A program made the position numbers and the translations under genes. Below, piece by piece: positions 8,053 through 16,296 of a stretch of 64,000 nucleotides of DNA. Every line of letters starts with the position of its first letter. The stretch's first letter is position 1. The notes under the pieces are model-generated. The model ran no database searches. It worked only from the letters and a program-made list of their open reading frames with translations, and was not told the origin of the DNA. Source of the DNA: UBA5078 sp051252515 (GTDB taxonomy: Bacteria; Pseudomonadota; Gammaproteobacteria; Pseudomonadales; Pseudohongiellaceae); NCBI GenBank assembly GCA_051252515.1, contig JBPOFS010000006.1:1-64000 (forward strand), given 5' to 3'.

Positions 8053-8131
8053 GTTTAGTCTGTAAGTAAACGAGGGCAATTTTCCCAACATTTCCCTCAA
8101 TGTCAAGCATATGTAGGCTTACAGACTAAAC
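8053..8131. repeat. Perfect 14-bp inverted repeat between clpB and ilvB
   Basis: GTTTAGTCTGTAAG (8053-8066) is repeated exactly in inverse at 8118-8131, with 51 bases between the arms. Inside lies a second dyad, GAGGG (8072-8076) and CCCTC (8094-8098). The first arm met by clpB transcripts begins 10 bases past the clpB stop. It could fold as a long 3' stem-loop of the clpB mRNA. I see no flanking target-site duplication. The whole 7770-8141 gap holds the ilvB promoter region, this repeat and no credible gene. Confidence 0.75.
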
Positions 8132-8141
8132 GATATACCAG

Positions 8142-10739
8142 TTAGAGCGGTTTTTTGGTGAATTCAAAACCATCACCCACTACATTGATGACAATGCAGT
8201 CACCTGGAGCGTAATCCCCTCTTATCATCTTCTGCGCTAAAGGGTTCTCAATCCAGTTCTGAATTGCTCTCTTCAAAGGTCTTGCCCCGTATACAGGGTC
8301 GTATCCAAGTTCGGCCAATTTATCCAGCACAGTATCGGCGACCTCTAGCTGCAAGTCATTATCTTGAAGTCGCTTGTTAAGCAACGCCATCTGCACATCA
8401 GCAATCCCTCGAATCTGATCTTGCTGAAGCGGATGGAACACAACTGTCTCATCAATACGATTCACGAACTCCGGTGAGAAGTGTCGAACAACTACAGAGA
8501 GCACCTCGTTCTTGACGCGCTCATACACTTGTTCATCACCAACGCCCCCCGTCATAAGCTCTTGAATACGATCAGAACCAAGATTCGACGTCATCACTAT
8601 GATGGTGTTGCGAAAATCTACCGTGCGTCCATGACCATCCGTTAGTCGTCCATCGTCCATGACCTGCAAAAGAATATTAAAAACATCTGGATGGGCCTTC
8701 TCTACCTCGTCTAATAATAGAACTGAGTAGGGGCGCCGACGAACCGCTTCCGTTAAATAGCCCCCTTCTTCATAACCCACATAACCGGGAGGTGCGCCTA
8801 TCAGCCTAGCCACGGAATGCTGCTCCATGAACTCCGACATATCGATTCTTACCATGGCGTCTTCAGTATCAAAGAGGAACTCAGCCAAAGACTTACACAA
8901 CTCAGTTTTACCAACTCCCGTTGGCCCGAGGAAAAGAAACGAACCATTAGGCCGATTCGGATCCGACAAACCGGATCTAGATCGACGCACCGCATTGGCG
9001 ACGGCACTAACGGCTTCATCTTGCCCAATCACTCGCTTGTGCAGAGCCTCTTCCATTTCCAATAGCTTCTGTTTATCCCCTTGTAGCATTTTCGCCACGG
9101 GGATCCCGGTCCAGCGCGACACGACTTCGGCTATTTCCTCTTCTGTAACGCGATTGCGCAACAATCGCATGTCCTTAGTTTCGGCTTGTACGGAATCTTC
9201 CAAAGTTCGTTCGAGGTTCGGTATTATTCCGTATTGCAATTCAGACATACGTGCAAGATCACCCGACCGACGAGCCAGTTCCAATTCATTTCGAGCTTTT
9301 TCAATATTACTCTTAATGGATTGAGCCCCCTGTACGGACGATTTCTCTGCTTTCCATATTTCTTCAAGATCAGAATACTCGAGCTCAAGTTTCGAGATTT
9401 CTTCCGCCAACTTATCTTTACGCTTAAGTGACGCGTCATCCTCTTCTTTCTTAAGAGCTTCACGTTCAATTTTCAGTTGAATCAAACGTCGATCCAAGCG
9501 GTCCATATCCTCAGGTTTAGAGTCGATCTCCATACGAATAAGACTGCCGGCCTCATCAATCAAATCGATCGCTTTATCTGGCAATTGACGATCAGGAATA
9601 TAACGCTGAGACAATCGCACAGCTGCAATAATCGCTGCATCAGAGATCTGCACCCCATGATGCACTTCATAACGCTCTTTTAGTCCACGTAGGATTGCAA
9701 TGGCATCCTCTTCACTAGGTTCGTCGACCAACACTTTTTGAAAGCGTCGCTCTAGCGCAGCATCCTTTTCAATATACTGGCGATACTCATCAAGTGTTGT
9801 CGCACCAACACAATGGAGCTCACCTCGCGCTAAGGCCGGTTTCAACATATTGCCTGCATCCATAGAGCCTTCTGCTTTACCGGCCCCCACCATCGTATGC
9901 AATTCATCAATAAAAAGAATAACCGACCCTTCTTGCTTAGAAAGCTCGTTCAGTACACCTTTTAATCGCTCCTCAAACTCACCTCTAAATTTGGCACCTG
10001 CTATCAACGAGCCCATATCTAGCGACAGTATTTTTTTACCTTTGAGGCCTTCGGGAACTTCGCCGTTCACAATACGCTGCGCCAAGCCTTCTAGAATCGC
10101 TGTCTTACCTACCCCCGGCTCTCCGATGAGTACAGGGTTATTCTTCGTGCGTCGTTGCAATACTTGAATCGTTCTCCTGATCTCAGTGTCTCTGCCAATG
10201 ACAGGGTCTAACTCACCGTTCTCGGCACGCTCTGTAAGATCAACGCAGAACCGAGAAAGCGCCTGCCAAGAGTCTTCCGCTCCCGCATCATTGACCTTTT
10301 CTCCACCGCGCAAATTGTTAATCGCATTTTGCAACGCAACTTCACTGACACCATAGGAGTTTAGTATTTTTCCTAATGCATTTTTATCTGCCATTGCGGC
10401 TAACAGGACCGTCTCGCTAGAGATGTACTTATCACTATTTTTTTGTGCCAATTTATCGGCTTGATTCATTAAGCGACTGAGTTCGTTGGAGAACGTAACG
10501 TCACCCGCATGCCCCTCTACCTTCGGCAATCGCTCCATTAATTCTTGTAACTGACTACGCAACGCACTCACATCGAAACCTGTTTGCGATAGCAATGGGC
10601 GCACCGAGCCGCCTTTCTGATCAAGTAACGCAATTACCAGATGAACCGATTCAATAAAATTATTGTCTTGCCCGACGGCAAGTGACTGCGCATCTGAAAT
10701 CGCAGACTGTAATTTGCTGGTTAGTTGTTCCATGCGCAT
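8142..10739 (-). CDS. clpB: ClpB, ATP-dependent protein disaggregase
   Basis: Hexameric AAA+ chaperone that pulls proteins out of aggregates together with DnaK. The 865-residue protein has the N-terminal Clp repeat domain (about 1-145), a first AAA+ module with GEPGVGKT near residue 206, the long coiled-coil middle domain (about 400-530) that marks ClpB, and a second AAA+ module with GPTGVGKT near residue 605. Start and length match E. coli ClpB. It lies downstream of rluD-pgeF, as in E. coli and Pseudomonas, and has its own heat-shock-type promoter in the 125-base gap. Confidence 0.98.
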   Translation of the reverse strand: MRMEQLTSKLQSAISDAQSLAVGQDNNFIESVHLVIALLDQKGGSVRPLLSQTGFDVSALRSQLQELMERLPKVEGHAGDVTFSNELSRLMNQADKLAQKNSDKYISSETVLLAAMADKNALGKILNSYGVSEVALQNAINNLRGGEKVNDAGAEDSWQALSRFCVDLTERAENGELDPVIGRDTEIRRTIQVLQRRTKNNPVLIGEPGVGKTAILEGLAQRIVNGEVPEGLKGKKILSLDMGSLIAGAKFRGEFEERLKGVLNELSKQEGSVILFIDELHTMVGAGKAEGSMDAGNMLKPALARGELHCVGATTLDEYRQYIEKDAALERRFQKVLVDEPSEEDAIAILRGLKERYEVHHGVQISDAAIIAAVRLSQRYIPDRQLPDKAIDLIDEAGSLIRMEIDSKPEDMDRLDRRLIQLKIEREALKKEEDDASLKRKDKLAEEISKLELEYSDLEEIWKAEKSSVQGAQSIKSNIEKARNELELARRSGDLARMSELQYGIIPNLERTLEDSVQAETKDMRLLRNRVTEEEIAEVVSRWTGIPVAKMLQGDKQKLLEMEEALHKRVIGQDEAVSAVANAVRRSRSGLSDPNRPNGSFLFLGPTGVGKTELCKSLAEFLFDTEDAMVRIDMSEFMEQHSVARLIGAPPGYVGYEEGGYLTEAVRRRPYSVLLLDEVEKAHPDVFNILLQVMDDGRLTDGHGRTVDFRNTIIVMTSNLGSDRIQELMTGGVGDEQVYERVKNEVLSVVVRHFSPEFVNRIDETVVFHPLQQDQIRGIADVQMALLNKRLQDNDLQLEVADTVLDKLAELGYDPVYGARPLKRAIQNWIENPLAQKMIRGDYAPGDCIVINVVGDGFEFTKKPL

Positions 10740-10818
10740 AGCGTTACCTCATAGGAATATTTAGTGCCCTGTACGGTGTCGTCGACACGACAGCACTAAG
10801 TGCATTGTATAGTAGGCT

Positions 10819-10846
10819 TAATGCGGACAGCTTGATGTATTTCAAG
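10819..10846 (-). promoter_or_regulatory. Sigma-32 (RpoH) type promoter of clpB
   Basis: On the minus strand CTTGAAA (10840-10846) is an exact sigma-32 -35 element. After 13 bases comes CCGCATTA (10819-10826), close to the -10 consensus CCCCATNT. It lies about 80 bases before the clpB start, between pgeF and clpB. E. coli clpB is likewise under sigma-32 control. Confidence 0.8.
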
Positions 10847-10864
10847 CTAAAGAGAATAGATTTG

Positions 10865-11638
10865 TTAAGCAACGAGCCCAATGACACTGGCAAAACGCCC
10901 AGTACGACCATCGCGTCGATAAGAGTAAAAATGTTGGCTATCGCAATAGGTGCAATGTTGACCGCCGCTAATTGTGGCCACACCGCGCGCTTGCAATCTT
11001 AAGCGTGCCAGCAGATAGAGATCGGCATAATACTTCCCTGCGGTTTCTCCAGGGCGGAACGCCTGGTCGTTAATTAAGACGCGGCTCGCACTTGAGGCCT
11101 CCGCCAGTAGAAACGCATCGCGAACCTCGGCCCCCACTTCAAAATGGCATTGAGCAATCGCGGGGCCAAACCACACTAATACATCACTTGGGTCATCAGG
11201 GAAGCGCGCCAAAGTGTTCTCTAACACACCGTTGAGCAGCCCTCGCCAACCTGCATGCGCTACGGCCACCCGTAATCCATTTTTGGACGCAAAGAAAACA
11301 GGAAGGCAATCGGCAGTCATTACTGCCGCCGCCATACCAACGCCATCAACATAAGCGGCGTCTGCTTGTCGGGTGACACCGTCACTTATTGCGTCAACAA
11401 TTTGGTTACCATGAACTTGCTCCAACCACTGGAGCGGTTGCTGAATCGGCAACGCTTGGCTTAACAGGTCTCTGTTCGCATTGACATGTGCGGGGTCATC
11501 TCCCACATGCAGACCAAGGTTAAAGGCATCAAAAGGGGCACAACTTACACCATTCATGCGAGTAGTCACGAAGGCAAAGACAGTACTTGGAGCTGACCAT
11601 TGCGGAACCAACCAATCTTCTGGATATTCCGCATCCAT
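10865..11638 (-). CDS. pgeF: PgeF/YfiH family protein (multicopper polyphenol oxidase fold)
   Basis: Member of the YfiH/LACC1 family. E. coli PgeF is reported to correct peptidoglycan precursor errors, and family members have purine nucleoside phosphorylase activity. The metal-binding motifs ADCLPV and HAGWRG are present, and the length (257 residues from the chosen start) is typical. I chose ATG 11638 because GGAG lies six bases upstream; an in-frame ATG at 11665 has no such site. It lies 41 bases after rluD in the conserved order rluD-pgeF-clpB. Confidence 0.93.
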   Translation of the reverse strand: MDAEYPEDWLVPQWSAPSTVFAFVTTRMNGVSCAPFDAFNLGLHVGDDPAHVNANRDLLSQALPIQQPLQWLEQVHGNQIVDAISDGVTRQADAAYVDGVGMAAAVMTADCLPVFFASKNGLRVAVAHAGWRGLLNGVLENTLARFPDDPSDVLVWFGPAIAQCHFEVGAEVRDAFLLAEASSASRVLINDQAFRPGETAGKYYADLYLLARLRLQARGVATISGGQHCTYCDSQHFYSYRRDGRTGRFASVIGLVA

Positions 11639-11679
11639 TTTGTCTCCAGAGAACGTCATTTGCACATGCCTAGGTTCTA

Positions 11680-12627
11680 TTAGATATCGTCACGTAGCAC
11701 TTCCAGCAAATGCGCCATGTCGCTCGGAAGCTCTGCCTCCCAGCTGCACAATTCACCAGTGCGAGGGTGCTCAAACCCTAAACGTCTTGCATGAAGGGCT
11801 TGTCTTCGAAACCCTTTAAGCTCAGTGGCTAACGCACCGCTACAGGCTTTAGGAATCTGTAAACGTCCGCCATACATTTGGTCACCCACCAATGGATAGC
11901 GCGTATGACTCATATGCACTCGGATTTGGTGTGTTCTGCCCGTTTCTAGCTTTACACGAATGTGTGTATGTGCCCGAAAACGTTCAAGAACTCGGTAATG
12001 AGTCACAGAATCTTTGCCGTTTTCGATCACAGCACGTTTCTGTCGTTGAACAGGGTGACGTCCGAGCGGCAGATCCACAGTCCCACCAGCCGTCATCACG
12101 CCCACAACCACGGCTTCGTATTCTCGCTCTACTTCTCTACGTTGTAACTGTCGCACGAGTATTCGATGGGCTTGCAAATTTTTTGCTACGACCATTAATC
12201 CTGTGGTGTCTTTATCCAGACGATGCACGATACCCGCCCGAGGGATCTCATTAAGTGACGGACAATGATGCAATAAACCATTCAATAGTGTGCCCGTTCG
12301 ATTGCCGACAGCTGGATGCACCACTGTATTGGTTGCCTTGTTGATAACAATGACATCTTCGTCTTCATATACGATATTCAGCTCTTTGGGCTCTGCAGCG
12401 TGCGCTTCCTCTGCGACAAGCTCAGCCTCTAAAGTCAGCAAATCGCCTTCATTAATCCTATCTTTAGAGCGCCAAGGCTTATGATTCACACAGAGGCTAC
12501 CGTCCTTAATCCAGGTTTGTAGCCTTCCTCGTGAATATTCAGGGAACAGAATCGCTGCTGCTTGGTCTAAACGATTACCGCACAATGTGTCTGGTACTGT
12601 TGCCTGCATTGAAATCTTAGTAGTCAT
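11680..12627 (-). CDS. rluD: RluD, 23S rRNA pseudouridine(1911/1915/1917) synthase
   Basis: Makes pseudouridines in helix 69 of 23S rRNA, a bridge region of the ribosome. An N-terminal S4 domain (about 15-75) precedes the RluA-type catalytic domain; the catalytic aspartate is Asp138 in HRLDKDTTGL. The 315-residue protein aligns with E. coli RluD through most of its length. ATG 12627 has AAGG upstream and fits the family's N-terminus; the ORF could extend to 12663. It heads a minus-strand group with pgeF and clpB and is divergent from bamD. Confidence 0.95.
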   Translation of the reverse strand: MTTKISMQATVPDTLCGNRLDQAAAILFPEYSRGRLQTWIKDGSLCVNHKPWRSKDRINEGDLLTLEAELVAEEAHAAEPKELNIVYEDEDVIVINKATNTVVHPAVGNRTGTLLNGLLHHCPSLNEIPRAGIVHRLDKDTTGLMVVAKNLQAHRILVRQLQRREVEREYEAVVVGVMTAGGTVDLPLGRHPVQRQKRAVIENGKDSVTHYRVLERFRAHTHIRVKLETGRTHQIRVHMSHTRYPLVGDQMYGGRLQIPKACSGALATELKGFRRQALHARRLGFEHPRTGELCSWEAELPSDMAHLLEVLRDDI

Positions 12628-12867
12628 ATTACCTTGTACTTGTAGCGTTACGGCCCACGACACGGGGTTTCAGTGCTGATAAAGCCCAGCATTTGAAGAC
12701 CAGTTCCGGTAAAGCGATAAAGAATACAGCTTCACTTTGGTATAAAGTGCCTGCTGTGGTTAAATACCCCGCTATATATAACGAGGCTGACTAAGCATTA
12801 TAGAGCTTAGCACTGAAGATAACTTTACTATTTTTTACAAGCCAATTCGGCAAGAGGTTGTAGTCGC

Positions 12868-13821
12868 GTGAGAATCCTGATCCTGTTAACACTTTGCCTA
12901 AGCTTTGCATCATGTTCCATGTTTGGCGGCGAAGAGCGTGACGAGTTCGCTGGCCTCAGTACTGAAGAGCAGTTTTACACCATCGCTCAACGGCAACTCA
13001 ATTCTCGAAACTACCGAGCGGCGATAGCCACCTATCAAGCCTTGGAGTCTCGTTTTCCTTTTGGCCGCTTTGCGGCGCAAGGTCAGCTAGAACTGATATT
13101 TGCCTATTACAGCAACTTCGACTTAGAAGCGGCACGTTCGGCGGCGGATCGTTTTATTCGTCTCCACCCAGATAATGCCAATATTGATTACGCTTATTAT
13201 ATGAAAGGAATGGCCTCGTTTGCCGAAGATTCTGGCTTTATGGCACGCTTCCTTCCTACCGACCCGTCAAAACGCGATCCAGGCCGTGCAAGGGACTCCT
13301 TTGCTGAGTTCTCATTACTACTCGCCTTATACCCCGATAGCGAATATGCCGCCGATGCTCGTGCCCGCATGATCTACCTGCGTAACACACTTGCCGCTTA
13401 TGAAGTTCATGTTGCTGAGTACTATATGGAGCGCCGCAGCTACATGGCAGCCCTTAACAGAGGGCGCTATATTGTCGAAAATTTCCAAGGAAGTCCGATA
13501 GTGGCCGATGGCGTCGCCATTATGGTTGAGTGCTATCTTCGTATGGGCCTAGATGACCTCGCTGGCACTTCATTAGCGCTACTCAAAGACAACTATCCAG
13601 ATCATCCGTCTATTGATTCGTCTGGGAACTTTATCGTCCACAGCGATGTGACCAACCCTTCATTGCTCTACACAGTGAGCTTCGGACTGCTCGGCGATAA
13701 CGTCGACAACACGCCATTAGCTCCAACAACTAGACCTTTCCGTCCAGAGTCTACGCTGGAAGGCGTGCCTACTCAGTCGCGCAGCTTGCTGAGCATTTTA
13801 ACTTTTGGCTTATTCGGTTAA
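12868..13821 (+). CDS. bamD: BamD, outer-membrane protein assembly lipoprotein
   Basis: Essential lipoprotein of the BAM complex that inserts beta-barrel proteins into the outer membrane. A short signal peptide ends in the lipobox FASC, giving a lipid-modified Cys near residue 16. Tetratricopeptide-like repeats follow (FYTIAQRQLNSRNYRAAI, FPFGRFA, YYMKGM), matching BamD/ComL. The start codon is GTG at 12868. At 317 residues it is longer than E. coli BamD (245), with an extra C-terminal tail of about 60 residues. It is divergent from rluD, as in E. coli and Pseudomonas. Confidence 0.95.
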   Translation: MRILILLTLCLSFASCSMFGGEERDEFAGLSTEEQFYTIAQRQLNSRNYRAAIATYQALESRFPFGRFAAQGQLELIFAYYSNFDLEAARSAADRFIRLHPDNANIDYAYYMKGMASFAEDSGFMARFLPTDPSKRDPGRARDSFAEFSLLLALYPDSEYAADARARMIYLRNTLAAYEVHVAEYYMERRSYMAALNRGRYIVENFQGSPIVADGVAIMVECYLRMGLDDLAGTSLALLKDNYPDHPSIDSSGNFIVHSDVTNPSLLYTVSFGLLGDNVDNTPLAPTTRPFRPESTLEGVPTQSRSLLSILTFGLFG

Positions 13822-13827
13822 TCCCCA

Positions 13828-14412
13828 CTAATAGTTTTCGGGACAAAATTCCCGTTCGATAAGCTCTATTACTGTGTGAATAATCTTTATATGCACCTCT
13901 TGCACGCGATCGGCGAAGGCGCTTTGACCAGCACTGACGTCGACGCTGGCTAGCTGCCCAAGAGCACTCCCTGGCGCCCCCGTTAAACTCACAACTTCCA
14001 TGCCGTTCGCTTGTGCATACTCCGTTGCCAGAATGACATTACGGCTAGTACCACTAGTACTAATAGCTAATAGACAGTCGCCTTTGCGTGCCCGCGCCTC
14101 AAGATATCGCGAAAAAATATACTCATAGCCAAAATCGTTAGCGACACAGCTAATATGCCCAGGATCACTGATCGCAGCGGCAGAAAGCCCTAATCGGTTT
14201 TTCCGGTACCGTCCCGTTAACTCTTCTGCAAAATGCATGGCATCACTCATCGAGCCGCCATTGCCGCAACTATAGATTGTGTTGCCTCGATGGAGGGTCG
14301 CGATCATCACAGTTGCAGCACGTGCAATTGCTTCGATATTTGCAGGCTCCGACATGAAGCGGTGAAGATAATCTCTCGAATCACCCAAAGTCGTTAAAAT
14401 ATGTTCTTTCAC
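13828..14412 (-). CDS. gmhA: Sedoheptulose-7-phosphate isomerase
   Basis: SIS-domain enzyme that converts sedoheptulose 7-phosphate to heptose 7-phosphate, the first step to the ADP-heptose of the lipopolysaccharide core. The 194-residue protein follows E. coli GmhA closely: SCGNGGS, DAMHFAEELTGRYR, HISCVANDFG, ISTSGTS and the C-terminal EVHIKIIHTVIELIE. The metal-binding His and Glu of AMHFAEE and the later His are kept. DiaA, a paralogue binding DnaA, is the alternative but fits less well. It ends six bases from the bamD stop, convergent with it, and follows nadE on the same strand. Confidence 0.88.
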   Translation of the reverse strand: MKEHILTTLGDSRDYLHRFMSEPANIEAIARAATVMIATLHRGNTIYSCGNGGSMSDAMHFAEELTGRYRKNRLGLSAAAISDPGHISCVANDFGYEYIFSRYLEARARKGDCLLAISTSGTSRNVILATEYAQANGMEVVSLTGAPGSALGQLASVDVSAGQSAFADRVQEVHIKIIHTVIELIEREFCPENY

Positions 14413-14461
14413 GTAATACCCACCCTTAAACTTTGCAAAAATTTTTCATTGTGTGCTGATG

Positions 14462-16117
14462 CTATTCGCCAAGCTCCCAACCCGAGGTAATGGGATAGCG
14501 ACGATCTCGCCCAAAGCCACGTTGGGTTAAGCGCACCCCAACAGGGCTTTGTCTGCGCTTATATTCATTAACATCAACCAATCTTAGCACTCGACGTACC
14601 GTATCCTGATCATAGCCCTGAGCGATGATCTGAGACGCACTGGCATCCTTTTCGATGTAGAGCTCCAAGATCGCATCTAACACATCATAAGGTGGCAAAT
14701 TATCTTGATCTATTTGATCAGGAGCCAACTCAGCCGATGGTGCACGTTCTATAACGTCGATCGGAATAATGGGAGCACTGCCCGGCTCTTCTAGTGCGTT
14801 TCTATAGTGACAAAGCCGATAAACCATTGTTTTAGAAACATCTTTAAGCACATCAAACCCACCAGCCATGTCCCCGTACAGGGTGCAATATCCCACAGCA
14901 ATCTCACTTTTATTGCCCGTGGTCAGCACCAAGCGTCCAGTCTTATTGGAGATTGCCATAAGAATGACGCCACGACATCGTGCTTGAATATTTTGCTCTG
15001 TAACACCGGCTGGAAGTCCAGCGAACTCCTCTTCTAACGCTGCCTCAAAACTCTCGTAGGCAGCGCTAATAGGAATAACACTGTAATCCACCTCAAGCCT
15101 CGTGGCCTGCGTTTGCGCTAGATCCAAACTCAACTGGGAGGTGTAACTGAAAGGCATCATGACCGCCTTGACCGCTTCATGCCCCAACGCGTCAACAGCA
15201 ATGGCCAGAGTTAAGGCGGAATCGACTCCTCCCGACAACCCAAGCACCGCAGCTTTAAAGCCATTTTTGTGCGCGTAATCCCTCACACCCAGTACTAAGG
15301 CTTTATAAAGGCTCTCTTCCGTATTATCGAGCGCATGCAATTGGTCTGGAGCATCCAATATCTCCAATTGCCCTTCGGCATTCAGCGCTAATGAGACTGG
15401 GAAATAGCCTTCTTGAAATGAGGGAGACCTCACTAGGCATTCTCCGCTTGCACTAATGGCCATAGAGCTGCCATCAAACACCAACTCATCTTGCCCGCCC
15501 ACCAAATTGGCGTAAATAATTGGACAATTAACTGTGCGCGCCCGTTTTTGTAACAGAGCCAAACGCTCTGACATTTTGTCGCGATGAAAGGGAGAGGCAT
15601 TAATATTAATGAGGAGTTGCGCGTTCTCCTGCGCGGCTTGTCTTGTTGGCCCTTCCGACCACATGTCTTCACAAATAGTCATTGCAACGCGAAACCCTTC
15701 AATTTCAGCAATACAGGCTTGCGTACCCTCTACAAAATATCGTCTTTCATCAAACACCTGATAGTTTGGTAAATGCTGTTTACGATACGTCGCCAACAAC
15801 TCAGAGCCTTTGATCAGTGACAATGCGTTATACAGAGAATTTTCTTCTATTAAGGGGTAGCCAATAACTACATAGATCTCGAGTGCCGCATCTTTGATTC
15901 TCTGCAACGCTTTATCGATACGAGGCTTTAAGCTAGGCCTTAATAACAGGTCCTCTGGCGGATACCCCGTCAACGTTAACTCTGGGAACACCACGATGTC
16001 CGCATTGTGTTCGCGCTTTGCCTCTAAAGCGCCTTCGATTACCTTCGTGGTATTTGCTTGAATATCTCCAACCAATAAATTGACTTGAGCCATCACAATT
16101 TTTAACTGCTTGGACAT
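14462..16117 (-). CDS. nadE: Glutamine-dependent NAD(+) synthetase
   Basis: Makes NAD+ from deamido-NAD+, ATP and ammonia released from glutamine. The 551-residue protein is a fusion. An N-terminal nitrilase-type amidase domain (1-260) carries the triad Glu46, Lys113 and Cys149. A C-terminal synthetase domain has the ATP loop SGGVDS at 295-300. E. coli NadE has only the second domain. gmhA follows 49 bases downstream, so the two may be co-transcribed. Confidence 0.96.
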   Translation of the reverse strand: MSKQLKIVMAQVNLLVGDIQANTTKVIEGALEAKREHNADIVVFPELTLTGYPPEDLLLRPSLKPRIDKALQRIKDAALEIYVVIGYPLIEENSLYNALSLIKGSELLATYRKQHLPNYQVFDERRYFVEGTQACIAEIEGFRVAMTICEDMWSEGPTRQAAQENAQLLININASPFHRDKMSERLALLQKRARTVNCPIIYANLVGGQDELVFDGSSMAISASGECLVRSPSFQEGYFPVSLALNAEGQLEILDAPDQLHALDNTEESLYKALVLGVRDYAHKNGFKAAVLGLSGGVDSALTLAIAVDALGHEAVKAVMMPFSYTSQLSLDLAQTQATRLEVDYSVIPISAAYESFEAALEEEFAGLPAGVTEQNIQARCRGVILMAISNKTGRLVLTTGNKSEIAVGYCTLYGDMAGGFDVLKDVSKTMVYRLCHYRNALEEPGSAPIIPIDVIERAPSAELAPDQIDQDNLPPYDVLDAILELYIEKDASASQIIAQGYDQDTVRRVLRLVDVNEYKRRQSPVGVRLTQRGFGRDRRYPITSGWELGE

Positions 16118-16296
16118 ACGCTCCTCATGGATACTTAAACAACCGCTAACATCGCGGCGAAGGGTTAAAACCCGCCTAAAGGCCAGTAGCAGACACGCAT
16201 ATGGCTATTATTTAACAAGTGCGATATTGTCCGACAAACCCACAGTATAAGCAAAAACCAAATCACTTAGTTCAACGCCTTAAAAGCCTCAACGTC

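Noticed and set aside
8053..8131. The inverted repeat as a miniature transposon
   Set aside because: No target-site duplication flanks it and it is only 79 bases long; a copy elsewhere would be needed.
10744..10983. A 79-residue minus-strand open frame across the pgeF end and clpB promoter
   Set aside because: It overlaps the pgeF coding end and the clpB heat-shock promoter, has no ribosome site and matches nothing I know.
12733..12749. CACTTT-GGTAT-AAAGTG dyad in the rluD-bamD gap
   Set aside because: A 6-base dyad of low complexity is likely by chance, and no known regulator site was recognised.
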